Below, in pieces: positions 34,593 to 45,500 of a stretch of DNA of 46,047 nt (within the stretch, counting starts at the first letter, position 1; every line of letters starts with the position of its first letter). Made by a program: the position numbers and the translations under genes. Below the pieces are notes generated by a model, which did no database searches, had not been told where the DNA came from, and saw nothing but the letters and a program-made list of their open reading frames with translations. Source of the stretch: Actinomycetes bacterium (GTDB lineage Bacteria; Actinomycetota; Acidimicrobiia; Acidimicrobiales; Bog-793); the NCBI GenBank assembly GCA_021796535.1, contig JAKABW010000014.1, forward strand, positions 1 through 46,047, given 5' to 3'.

Positions 34593-37085
34593 ATGACGCT
34601 TGATCCAAGCAAATGGACGCTCAAAACACAGGAAGCCCTTGCGGAAGCGTCAAACTTGGCAGAAAAAGGAAATAATCCGGAAATTACACCTCTGCACTTC
34701 CTGCTTGCCGCACTCGGCCAACAGGACGGCATTTTTATACCGATTCTGGATAAGATCAACATCGCTCCCGCCGACGTAAAAAAACGTCTGGAACAAAAAA
34801 TTTCATCCCTGCCAAAATCTTACGGCGGATCTTCCCCGCAAATCTCAAGAGCGCTTTCCGAAACCTTTGACTTAGCCGACGGCCTGAAAAACGACATGGG
34901 AGATTCTTATATCTCCATTGAACACATGCTCCTGGCTCTGCACGATTTGATTCCTACGGATAAAAATACGCTTCTCAACGCTTTGCGCGAAACGCGCGGT
35001 TCTCACACCGTGTCCTCACAGAGCCCCGAAGAGACATATCGGGCTTTGGAGCGTTACGGACGCGATCTGACCGAATTGGCCAGAAAAGGAAAACTCGACC
35101 CGGTAATAGGAAGAGACGAGGAAATACGCCGCGTGATACAGGTATTGTCCCGCCGCACCAAAAATAACCCCGTTTTGATAGGAGAACCCGGGGTGGGCAA
35201 AACCGCCATCGTGGAAGGTCTTGCGCAAAGGATTATCGACGGAGATATCCCGGAAAGCCTGAGCACTAAAAAGGTCATATCCCTGGACATCGCGGCCATG
35301 ATCGCCGGAGCAAAGTACAGAGGGGAATTCGAGGAACGGCTAAAGGCGGTTCTCAAAGAAATTACGGACTCCGAAGGGGAAGTCATCACTTTCATTGACG
35401 AACTGCATACCATAGTGGGAGCAGGCGAAGCACAGGGGGCTTTGGATGCCGGAAACATGATCAAGCCGATGCTGGCCAGAGGCGAATTGCGTCTGGTGGG
35501 AGCGACGACCCTTGACGAATACCGCCTCCACATCGAAAAAGATGCGGCTCTCGAACGGCGGTTCCAAACAATTTTTGTCGGACCGCCCAGCGTGCAGGAT
35601 ACCGTTACGATTCTCCGGGGCCTAAAAGAGCGTTACGAAGTGCACCACGGTGTCCGCATTCAAGACAACGCTCTTGTCGCCGCCAGTGTCTTGTCCGACA
35701 GGTATATCACGGGACGTTATTTGCCGGATAAAGCAATTGACTTGATCGACGAAGCGGCAAGCAGACTGCGAATAGAAATTGACTCCATGCCGACCGAGAT
35801 AGACGTGATCACCCGCAAAATACGTCAATTGGAAATCGAAAGAGTGGCTCTTATCAAAGAAACCGATGCGCCCTCCCGCCAAAGACTGGAGCAATTGGAA
35901 GCGGAAATATCCAATTACAAAGAACAACAAGGTTCCATGACGGCGCGTTGGCAACAAGAAAAAAACGCCATCACCTCCATACGCGACCTGAAAGAACAGC
36001 TGGAAAGAGAAAAAGCCAACGCCGAACGCTTTGAGAGAGACGGCATCCTGGACAGGGCCTCAGAAATAAGATACGGAGTTCTTCCGAACATCAACACCCA
36101 GATTGAAGAGGCGACCAAGAAATTAAATGAAATACAAACCGAACACAAAATGCTGAAAGAAGAAGTCGACGCGGAGGATGTGGCGGAAGTAATTTCCAAA
36201 TGGACGGGCATACCCGTCACAAAGCTGTTGGAAAGCGAAGCCTCCAAGTTAATTAATATGGAAGACCACCTGCATGAAAGAGTGGTCGGACAAGACGAAG
36301 CCGTTCGTCTTGTCTCGAATGCCATCCGCCGAAACAGGGCGGGCCTGTCGGATCCCAACAGACCCATTGGGTCATTTTTATTTCTCGGGCCCACGGGAGT
36401 CGGGAAAACAGAACTTGCCAGATCCCTAGCCGCATTTTTGTTCGACGACGAAAAAGCCATGGTACGCATTGACATGAGTGAATACCAAGAAAAGCACTCG
36501 GTATCACGTTTATTGGGGGCTCCTCCAGGCTATATAGGTTATGACCAGGGAGGACAATTGACGGAAGCTGTAAGGCGCAGACCTTACGCCGTCATACTGT
36601 TCGACGAGGTAGAAAAAGCCCACCCCGACGTCTTCGATGTCTTGCTGCAAGTTTTGGACGACGGAAGACTGACGGACGGGCAGGGTCGGGCCGTTGACTT
36701 TACCAACACCATACTTGTCATGACTTCCAACCTCGCGGGCGATCCGATGAATTTCTTTAAGCCGGAATTTATAAACAGGATTGACGAAATCATCAGATTC
36801 AAGCATCTGCAACCGGAGGATATGTTGCCCATAGTGGATATTCAGTTGAAAACCCTTGAAAAAAGACTTGAGCAGCGTTCCATCAAAATCATTGTCTCCG
36901 AGGAAACCAAGCTGTTCTTGGCCAAAAAGGGTTACGACGAGGCCTTTGGGGCACGACCATTAAAGCGCGTCATCCAAAGAGACCTTTTTGACGAATTGGC
37001 CGCCAGAATTATTAAAGGAGAATTTCAAAACGGTTCGGTCATCAGGGTAAACAAACAGGGAGATGGTCTTTCGTTTAGTATCTGA
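34593..37085 (+). CDS. clpB: Disaggregase ClpB
   Basis: AAA+ unfoldase that rescues aggregated protein with DnaK. An N-domain (residues 1-150) is followed by NBD1 with Walker [10 protein letters not shown] and Walker B FIDELHT, a long coiled-coil middle domain (about residues 400-520), and NBD2 with Walker [10 protein letters not shown] and [14 protein letters not shown]. At 830 residues it is somewhat shorter than most ClpB proteins (about 850-870), partly from a compact loop after MTSNL in NBD2. It starts 34 bases after hspR with AAGGAG upstream. In some actinobacteria clpB is part of the HspR regulon, and its place here agrees. Confidence 0.96.
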   Translation: MTLDPSKWTLKTQEALAEASNLAEKGNNPEITPLHFLLAALGQQDGIFIPILDKINIAPADVKKRLEQKISSLPKSYGGSSPQISRALSETFDLADGLKNDMGDSYISIEHMLLALHDLIPTDKNTLLNALRETRGSHTVSSQSPEETYRALERYGRDLTELARKGKLDPVIGRDEEIRRVIQVLSRRTKNNPVLIGEPGVGKTAIVEGLAQRIIDGDIPESLSTKKVISLDIAAMIAGAKYRGEFEERLKAVLKEITDSEGEVITFIDELHTIVGAGEAQGALDAGNMIKPMLARGELRLVGATTLDEYRLHIEKDAALERRFQTIFVGPPSVQDTVTILRGLKERYEVHHGVRIQDNALVAASVLSDRYITGRYLPDKAIDLIDEAASRLRIEIDSMPTEIDVITRKIRQLEIERVALIKETDAPSRQRLEQLEAEISNYKEQQGSMTARWQQEKNAITSIRDLKEQLEREKANAERFERDGILDRASEIRYGVLPNINTQIEEATKKLNEIQTEHKMLKEEVDAEDVAEVISKWTGIPVTKLLESEASKLINMEDHLHERVVGQDEAVRLVSNAIRRNRAGLSDPNRPIGSFLFLGPTGVGKTELARSLAAFLFDDEKAMVRIDMSEYQEKHSVSRLLGAPPGYIGYDQGGQLTEAVRRRPYAVILFDEVEKAHPDVFDVLLQVLDDGRLTDGQGRAVDFTNTILVMTSNLAGDPMNFFKPEFINRIDEIIRFKHLQPEDMLPIVDIQLKTLEKRLEQRSIKIIVSEETKLFLAKKGYDEAFGARPLKRVIQRDLFDELAARIIKGEFQNGSVIRVNKQGDGLSFSI

Positions 37086-37096
37086 GGGCGATAACT

Positions 37097-37993
37097 TTAC
37101 CGGGTTCCATCTACTGCGTTATGTCTTATTGAAGCCAGGACATAGATCATATACTGATCATGCAGATAATCACCCGGTCCGACTTTTTCCAAAAAACGTT
37201 GACTGATTTCGTTCCAAAGAATGCTTTGCAAATTTGCATCCACTCCGCTCAGCAGGGAATGATACCCGTATGCTTTTACATCGTTTAGATACTCTTTGGC
37301 GGAAGAATAAAGAACGGGTTCGTAGACAAGCTCAGCCGAGATAATGCCTGCCCCAAAAGAGAGCAGGGTATCCACAACCGTATGGAGTTCCATCGCCCCT
37401 ATGGGATTTTTTTTTATCCTTACTTTTGTCGACAACTTTTTTCCACTCTCACGCATGATACTTTCGTAAACTTTGAAAAACATGCGTGAGGTTTCCGCAG
37501 CCGCTATGCTGGCCGCAAAAATCCCACCGGGTTTTGTCACTCTTAAGGCCTCATGTATGGCCCGTTCAAAACCCGTATGCCCGGACTCGGCTTCAAGCCA
37601 GTGCAGCACGGAATTGGCATAGACAAGATCAAAATAATTTTCGACGAAAGGAAGCCGTTCGGCGTCACAGCATACGTTGATATATGGGAAACGCGATATT
37701 AAAGGACCGCTCAGTAGGGCTTTTTCTGATATATCTGCCCTCACCAAATGACCGAGAGAGTCTTGTCGTTCATACCGATCCAGATTCCCCAAGCTAAAGC
37801 CTGACCCGGCTCCGATGTCCAAAACACAGGCAAAACTGTCTTTGGCGGAAAAGATCTTTTCCGCCAAAACTTCCAGATTGCGATGCTGCATAAAAGTATG
37901 TTCGGAATAGACAGCGGCATTTATGTTATAAGTGTCCCTAACGGCTTTTTTGTAGTCATTTGCTTTTTCCGGAACAGCGGTACCGTCACTCAT
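37097..37993 (-). CDS. SAM-dependent methyltransferase (BioC/UbiE-like class I)
   Basis: A 298-residue class I methyltransferase. Motif I is VLDIGAGSGFSLGNL, the SAM-binding glycine-rich loop; the acidic end of strand 2 is followed by DAERLPF and the motif DLVYANSVLHWLE, then TKPGGIFAASI. This layout matches malonyl-ACP methyltransferase (BioC) and related lipid or quinone methyltransferases, but nothing local fixes the substrate. Start ATG at 37993 overlaps the end of the upstream membrane protein gene by 4 bases. Its stop is only 11 bases from the convergent clpB stop, with no terminator between them. Confidence 0.85.
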   Translation of the reverse strand: MSDGTAVPEKANDYKKAVRDTYNINAAVYSEHTFMQHRNLEVLAEKIFSAKDSFACVLDIGAGSGFSLGNLDRYERQDSLGHLVRADISEKALLSGPLISRFPYINVCCDAERLPFVENYFDLVYANSVLHWLEAESGHTGFERAIHEALRVTKPGGIFAASIAAAETSRMFFKVYESIMRESGKKLSTKVRIKKNPIGAMELHTVVDTLLSFGAGIISAELVYEPVLYSSAKEYLNDVKAYGYHSLLSGVDANLQSILWNEISQRFLEKVGPGDYLHDQYMIYVLASIRHNAVDGTR

Positions 37994-39030
37994 ATCGCAT
38001 GCGCCATAATCAAAATGGCAGGCACCAACAACACGAGCAGAAAGAACCAGGAGGGCCAGTTGCCAGAGATGCGATTTTTACACACACAATTGTCATCAGA
38101 AACTCCCCGACTGTTGTGCGGCCGATCAAACTTCGTCGTGCTTGTCTCGAAAACAACGGAGGCTGACTCAAATGGGGAGCCGTCTTTTTCGTAGTGCTCG
38201 GTGACTTCCATATAACCAAAGTAATACGGATACGCCAAAAACAAATACACGGCCGCTCCGATAGCTGCTCCCGTCGGAGCAAACAGGGAAAAAATCATTA
38301 GCATAAATATGGGCATAAGGGCGTGTCCTATATAGCCGTAAGTTACCGCACCGAGCCGGAAGGGACCCACTTCCCTATATAAATGGCTTCTGATTTGATT
38401 GGAATCGCCGGCGTTACTTTTAAATGCGTTCATAATAGTGTCAAACATATCGATTGACAATACCCAGCAAAGAGTAATAACGATACCGACTGAAAATATG
38501 GATCCGTACAGCATGGACATGTAGATTCTGTGGTGAGGCGTAGGATTTTTGACCACCATCAGCAGGGTTATCAAAAGTACCACTATGGCTATCATTATTC
38601 CCTGGACGTCGCGACTCGACTGAGATTTTTCCCTAATTGATATTTCTTTTTCTTTTTCTAAGTCTTTTTTGGAGGGACCGGCGTCATCGCCGGACATATG
38701 CCGGTTACTCTCCCTGTTCCAGCTCACAGCGTCAAGAAAAGTCCTCAATGTCAGCAATCCGAAACGCTTATATTCCTTGTTCGACAGGGAAAAATAGGCG
38801 ACCCACCAACAAAAAATCAATTCGAAAGAGCCCAGATCAAGTTGCTGTGCCGACATCAGGTTTCGCCATTCACGGGACGGCATTGTTATATAGGTCAAGA
38901 GATAAAACACTCCAGCGGCAACCGCAATAATCGCCACTCCGCGCTTATGAGTCCTGCGGCATGTGACACTAATGCCCTTTTTGTTGTCAGGATTATCCTC
39001 TGAAGCAGTTACTTCATTATCCGAATACAT
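37990..39030 (-). CDS. Multi-pass membrane protein of unknown function
   Basis: About 346 residues. Hydrophobic segments are seen near the N-terminus (VAIIAVAAGVFYLLTYI), then FELIFCWWVAYFSL, IMIAIVVLLITLLMVV, MLYGSIFSVGIVITLCWVLSI, ALMPIFMLMIFSLFA with AAIGAAVYLFLAYPYYFGYM, and a C-terminal WFFLLVLLVPAILIMAHAI: about seven helices. A charged cytoplasmic loop (KKDLEKEKEISIREKS) lies between the second and third. I recognise no family. The frame extends to TTG at 39066, but ATG at 39030 has AGAGG nine bases upstream. It overlaps the methyltransferase gene by 4 bases, so the two proteins probably work together, for example on a membrane lipid; that is inference. Confidence 0.72.
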   Translation of the reverse strand: MYSDNEVTASEDNPDNKKGISVTCRRTHKRGVAIIAVAAGVFYLLTYITMPSREWRNLMSAQQLDLGSFELIFCWWVAYFSLSNKEYKRFGLLTLRTFLDAVSWNRESNRHMSGDDAGPSKKDLEKEKEISIREKSQSSRDVQGIMIAIVVLLITLLMVVKNPTPHHRIYMSMLYGSIFSVGIVITLCWVLSIDMFDTIMNAFKSNAGDSNQIRSHLYREVGPFRLGAVTYGYIGHALMPIFMLMIFSLFAPTGAAIGAAVYLFLAYPYYFGYMEVTEHYEKDGSPFESASVVFETSTTKFDRPHNSRGVSDDNCVCKNRISGNWPSWFFLLVLLVPAILIMAHAI

Positions 39031-39583
39031 GACAAAGGGCCTCTTTGCTGGCAGGATTGGCCGCAATTATTCTTTACCTGCGGCAATGATTTGAGTATAA
39101 ATAATTATTTACACAATAATAGCACTTAATCAAAAAAAAATTGCCGGATCATCCATCTTTACCGACTTTGACAGTTGATTTTGAGAATTCTATCTAACCA
39201 TCCTATTAGATAAGTATGCTTTTAGACTTTCAGTTGATTGAGATCACCGCGGAGCAGATCGCTTCTTTACAGCTCCTACTAATTTCCTAATTTCACCAAG
39301 AGATATGAACTTGCGTTCGAAATCAATTCCCATATGTTTAGCCAGTGCACGGCTGACTTCGTCTGAGTATTTGCATAGATATCAATTTTTTTGTATGTAG
39401 CTACAAGATATATTATTGAAGCTTTTGGTACTCTGGGAAATTGGGTACCTCTTGTTAAGCCGTATCGAAAGTTAGTGTGGCCCTATGTTTTTGGACCAGC
39501 CAGATAAACGTTTTATTTACTCCTTGTCAGACTTCACGAACATGTCAAAATATTGGTTGAATAGTTATTTGCAAGGGAGCACC
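39031..39583. other. Gene-poor region with decayed coding remnant
   Basis: This 553-base gap lies downstream of the giant RHS gene and upstream of the membrane protein gene. It has no intact gene. It is AT-rich, contains a 14-base palindrome TAAATAATTATTTA (39098-39111), and holds the broken minus-strand frame described in the next entry. Confidence 0.5.
39244..39512 (-). pseudogene. Decayed minus-strand coding remnant
   Basis: Two overlapping frames read like protein. Frame A, from about 39512 to about 39370, contains NFRYGLTRGTQFPRVPKASI followed by a hydrophobic stretch, but is interrupted by TAG at 39483-39485. Frame B, from about 39375 down to the stop at 39244, contains KYSDEVSRALAKHMGIDFER followed by a basic tail ending KKRSAPR. 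Together they look like one gene broken by a frameshift near 39375 and a stop. No start is visible and I cannot name the family; an immunity gene or a mobile-element remnant are both possible. This is a by-eye call. Confidence 0.35.
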
Positions 39584-42500
39584 TTATTTACTCGGGGCTA
39601 TACCGCTATATCCGCTATTGCTTGACAGAAAGGGGAACATGGTGTTCATCACATTTGTCCCTACGGCACTATCAAGTATATTTTGGGCTTGGCCAATGCT
39701 ACCCTGATAGTACTGAGCATTTTCAATACCGTAGTAAGTACTCCCAATGTATTGGTCGGCAGAGGAGGAGACTGCACCTGTAACGACACCCATTGCCGCT
39801 TCACCAAGAGGACCCCCCAGCGAGCCGACGGCTCCACCTGCAACAGTGATGGAGATATTTAACCCACTTTGCATTGCTGCAACACGACAGTTACTGGAAT
39901 ACGATTGGCCTGCACAATTGGAAACTAGATTAGAGCCTGCTTCACCTATGGAGATAGCTGTTCCGGCATTACCAAGCGCACCTAGTGCCCCGTTTTCAAT
40001 GGACTTAGTCGGCCATGCATGTTCTCCGCTCAAATCTTCAAAAAAAGTGGGTTGATCTTTGGCGTATACATATGGCGATACAGCTGGGCTCATAACGGAT
40101 GCCATGAGCGGATCTTCTGATAAAAAAGAACCGGTCATTGGGTCAAGCTCACGGGCGCCTATAGAGTAGAGCCCAGAAGGATCGAGCAATTGTGATTCAA
40201 AAGCAACATCTATGCTTGGAGCATTATTGTTGAGTATAGTTGTTGTAAGTCTCTCGCCAAAAGGCGTATAAGTATAAGTTTCTTCGCCAACTCCAGTAGC
40301 ATTGGTAAGTGCCACTACAGAACCAAGTGCATCATGTCCCACGTAGTAGTTTCCTGACTGAGTTGAAATAGAAATAAGTTTACCCGCACCAAAGATTTCA
40401 CGCTCAACTAAACCAGCGCCATTGCTTTCTAGGACTAGTTCTGGCAAGGAATTATTAACATCATAAGAGTAACTTGTCGTACTCGAACCCATGGTTGCCG
40501 AGGTCCTGGTACCGACACCGTTGTATAAGTACGTTGTCGTAGCCGAACCTGACGTCAGGGAAGTCATCTCGCCCGCGGCATTCCACGTGTAAGCCGTAGA
40601 ACCCGCTGCGGTTCTCTCGCCGTTTACATTATATGTGTAATTAATGACACCGGTGGGAGAAGTAGCACTGGTGATTTGATCTGCTGCATTATAGGCATAC
40701 TTAGTAATAGATGAATTTTGATCAACAGCAGTTAAATTACCTACAGGATCATATGAATAGCCAATATCACCGCCAGAACATGATTTAGCGTAGCAAACGT
40801 TTGTAATACGATTCAGTTGATCGTAAGTATAGGTGTCAAGCTGTCCGTTGATCGTTACAGATGTTGGGTTCCCGGCGGGATCGTAGGAATAAGTATATGA
40901 ACTGAGGGTGCTTCCTGCATTCTGATCGACAACGGACGTAACTCTACCTGCACCGTCATAAGTATAAGTTTCCGTATAGCCATTGGCTACAGGTAGTGCG
41001 ATACCGGTTAATTCATTGGCAAGGTCATAAGTAAAAGTAGCACTGATGGATCCGGAGGCAAGTGATGCCTGCAATCCGTTACCGTTATAAGTATAAGTCA
41101 CTGTTGTGCCATCAGGATATGTTCTAGAAATAACGTTGCCGTCTAAATCGTAAGTGTAAGCGTAATTACCCGATGGAGCTTTTACTGATAATAAATTGCC
41201 AACTGAATTATAAGTATAAGTCGTCGTACCGGTACCATCTGTCATTGAGATTTTACGACCATCTTGATCGTAAGTAAAGGTAACCGTTGGTGTTCCATCT
41301 GAATAAGAAACTTTTGTCGGGAGGTTATCGCCGTTATAGGTAGTTGTCACGGTAGTACCATCTGGTTCTGTTACTAAGATTCTATTTCCGACAGGGTCAT
41401 AGGCGTAGGTGGTGGTATTTCCTAACGGGTTCGTAACAGATACCAAACGACCGGCACTGTCATAGGAATAGGTGGTGGTATTTCCATTCTCGTCGGTAAC
41501 AGATGTTTTGTTGCCATTTGCATTATAGGTATATGAGGTTACACCTCCTTCTGCATTCGTAACAGATATCAAATGATTGGCTGCGTCATAGGAATAGGTG
41601 GTGGTATTGCCGTTCGCATCAGTTATCGAAGTTTTATTGCCGACAGGATCATAACCGTAGGTTGTAACATCTCCCAAAGAATTAGTTACAGAAGTCAACT
41701 CATCTAGCGTATTATAAGTATAGGTGGTGGTATTCCCTAACGGGTTCGTAACAGATACCAAACGACCGGCACTGTCATAGGAATAGGTGGTATTCCCTCC
41801 GTCCGGAGAAGTCATCTTTATTAATTGACCAACCGAATTATAACTGTAGTTGGTGGTATTGCCTAATGGGTCTGTAACCGCAATTGGCATACCAGTAGTC
41901 GAATTACGTATGACAGTCGTAGTCGCCCCATTTGGCAAAACTGTTTTTATAAGATTGCCATGCGCATTATAAGTATAGTTGGTGGTATTGCCTAATGGGT
42001 CTGTATACGAAGTAACATCATTCATACTATCGTAAGTCCACGTCTTTGTGGCACCTAATGGCGTGATTTCGCTAAGCATGTTGTCCGAATTATCGTAGGA
42101 CATCAACGTCGTATATTCATCAGGATTGGTAACAGCCACTATCTCTAAATTAGGATTGTATGTATAAGACGTAACTCCACCTAAAGGGTTAATTTTTTCC
42201 ACAAGAACATTATTGACATACATATACTTCCATACATTTCCATCAGGATCTGTATAAGTAGTGACGCCTGTTGAGGAGTCATAGGCAAATGTTGCCGTCT
42301 TACCAAGGGCGTTCACTTGTGATATAACTTGGCCTGCGGAATTATAAGTATTTTCTACTACCCTGTGACCATTTTGATCTGTTATAATGGTAAGTAACCC
42401 GGCAGTATTATATGTATAAGTAGTCACGCCACCTAAAGCATCAGTTACCGTAGTCAACTGTCCGGCGCTATTATATGAATAGGTAACGCTTCTGTTAGAC

Positions 42501-45500
42501 GGGAAATTCATAGATGCAACTTCCCCAGCTGTATTGTAGGTAAAAGTGACAACATGTCCCTCGTAGTCGGTTACCGAAATCAACTGTCCGGCGCTATTAT
42601 ATGACAGGCTCAGCCCAATGCCATTTCGATTTACCTCTGAAATAAGCTGTCCTGCTGAGTTAAAAGTAAGGTGTGTTTGATCATGTCTCACTAGCAACCA
42701 TCCGCCACCGCTAATAGCGGTCAACTGTGAAATGGTGCCCGGCGGACCTACGTAACTACCATTCGATTGAAGATTGAATATTACTTGCTGACCGTTTCCA
42801 TCCGTTACCGTAACGTTTGCACCAGAAGCGATTGCTGTCACGTTCATTGAATCAGTCCAACCGATACCGAACGGTCCACTTGATGTATCAGTCGATGTAT
42901 AAGAACGAGTGAATGTAAAAGGTACTCCGTTACCCGAAAGCTTAGCGTCAGTCTCTACGGTAGAGTACGCACCGGTATCTGTGTTAACAGGTTCTGCAAC
43001 ATCAACAGATGGATTTAGAGCGTCAATAGATGATCCGGTACCAGCTGTTTGTGCTGCCGACACAGGCGGGGGTGGACAATATACATAAACTCCTGCTGTA
43101 GTGGCGTCAAGGCTAGATTGCAAATTGCCGCTAGGTAAAGATGAATTATATCCTATGGAGGACCAACTATTTATGATGCCCGATGCCTGAATTGCCACTA
43201 CAGTCATTCCACAACTAAGGGGGTATGTAGTCTGTAGGTAAAGTCTATAATACGATAGATCTGCCTTATCTGATATAAGCAACTTACCGAACTGACCAGG
43301 CGTTTCAGAATCAAGTTGGATTGTACCCCCGTTGGATAAATACTCATTTGAGGATACAACAACAGATTGCCCTATTACTAATGTCCCATTAACAGTCAAA
43401 GTCGGTATAGCCACGCTTTGATCTACAATGAACCTACCATCCACAACCACGCTTCCAGACGAGCTAAGTATTCCTCCAGAATCTAAAACAGCAGTTCCTG
43501 TAATATCTAGAACTGCACCTGAGGAAACGCTTAGAGTTGCACCAGAATCTATAGTAGACGGTGATTGGAGTATAGTAGACGTATCAAGTGAATCATATTG
43601 TACTGAAGAGCCACCAAGATCCAATGTGCCGCTTACAACATTGATAGTCCCCTCGTTATTAACTCCACTATAATTATAATAGGCCGAACCAAGACCAGCT
43701 GGATTTGAAGTAGTAGCTTCTACGGTTATTGTCCCTTTATTAGTAAATACCCCGGCAGGAACAGCCGCTATAGTCGTACCAGAAGATGCAACCACATACG
43801 AATGATCACCGTATTGTGGTACAACTGACGTGCCAGGAGTAAGTTTAAGACTCCCGTTATTTACGAAAGAAGCTCCCGGAGCTATCGAAATACTGCCACC
43901 GCCTCCAATCGCAGCTAACCCGTTATTTATAAGGATACCGGCATTTAAATGTGGGAATCCTTGAAATGTAGTAACAGCACCATTATCTATAGCTGTTGTT
44001 CCTGAAGTGTCTAAAGTGCCATAGTCCATGTTCAATGAGCTCGACACGGACACATTAGCCGAACCAGCCAGTGTTCCCTTAACAGTCAAAGTCGGTATAG
44101 CCACGCTTTGATCTACAATGAAATAACCATCCACAACCACGCTTCCAGACGAGCTAAGTATTCCTCCAGAATCTAAAACAGCAGTTCCTATAATATCTAG
44201 AACTGCACCTGAGGAAACGTTTAGAGTTGCACCAGAATCTATAGTAGACGGTGATTGGAGTATGGTAGACGTATCAAGTGAATCATATTGTACTGAAGAG
44301 CCGCCAAGATCCAATGTTCCGCTTACAACATTGATAGTCCCCTCGTTATTAACTCCATTACCATTAGAGGAATAACCAAGACTAGCTGGATTTGCAGTAG
44401 TAGCTTCTACGGTTATTGTCCCTTTATTGGTAAATACCCCGCCAGGAACAGCCGCTATAGCCGTACCAGAAGATGTAAATGAGGAACTGTCACCGTATTG
44501 TGGACCAACTGACGCGCCAGGAGTAAGTTTAAGACTCCCGTTATTTACGAAAGAAGCTCCGGGAGCTATCGAAATACTACCGCTTTCAATCGCAGCTAGC
44601 CCGTCATTTATAAGGATACCGGCATTTAAAGATGTATATCTTTGAAATGTAGCAACAGCACCATTATCTATAGTTGTTGTTCCTGAAGTGTCCAAAGTGC
44701 CATAGTTTATGTTCAATAAGCTCGACACGGCCACATTAGCCGAACCAGCCAGTGTCCCATTAACAGTCAAAGTCGGTATAGCCAAGCTTTGATCTACAAT
44801 GAAATCACCAGACACACCCCCGTAATCGCCATTCACAACCACGCTTCCAGACGAGCTAAGTATTCCTCCAGAATCTAAAACAGCAATTGTTACAATATCT
44901 AGAACTGCCCCTGAGGAAACGTTTAGAGTTGCACCAGAATCTATAGTAGACGGTGATCCGAGTATAGTAGACGTATCAAGTGAATCATATTGTAATGGAA
45001 AACCGCCAAGATCCAATGTTCCGCTTACAACATTGATAGTCCCCTCGTTATTAACTCCATTGCCAACTGTATAACATGTTATAGTATAATATAAACCATT
45101 ATTAATACCGCATTCTTCAGGTCCAAGACTAGCTGGATTTGAAGTAGTAGCTTCTACGGTTATTGTCCCTTTATTAGTAAATACCCCGCCAGGAACAGCC
45201 GCCATAGCCGTACCCGAAGATGTAACTGAGGAACTGATACCGTATCGTGGCGCAACTGACGCGCCAGAAGAAAGTTTAAGACTCCCGTTATTTACGAAAG
45301 AAGCTCCAGGAGCTATCACGATGCTGGTGCCGCTTCCAATCGCAGCTAGCCCGTTATTTACAGAGTTGCCATTGTTGATATCTAGTGAGCTGTTGAGATC
45401 TAGTGAGCCATTATTAGCTAGACTATTTATCGTTATCTGTTGCCCAGTCTCTAGTACGACTGGCTCGTTCGCGCTACCTGTGGGAATACAAACATTATCA

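Noticed and set aside
37086-37096. Terminator between clpB and the methyltransferase gene
   Set aside because: Only 11 bases separate the stops and no hairpin is present; the convergent transcripts presumably overlap.
43391-45380. CRISPR array or satellite repeat
   Set aside because: Units are 681-690 bases long, in frame and part of a single open reading frame; there are no short repeats with unique spacers.
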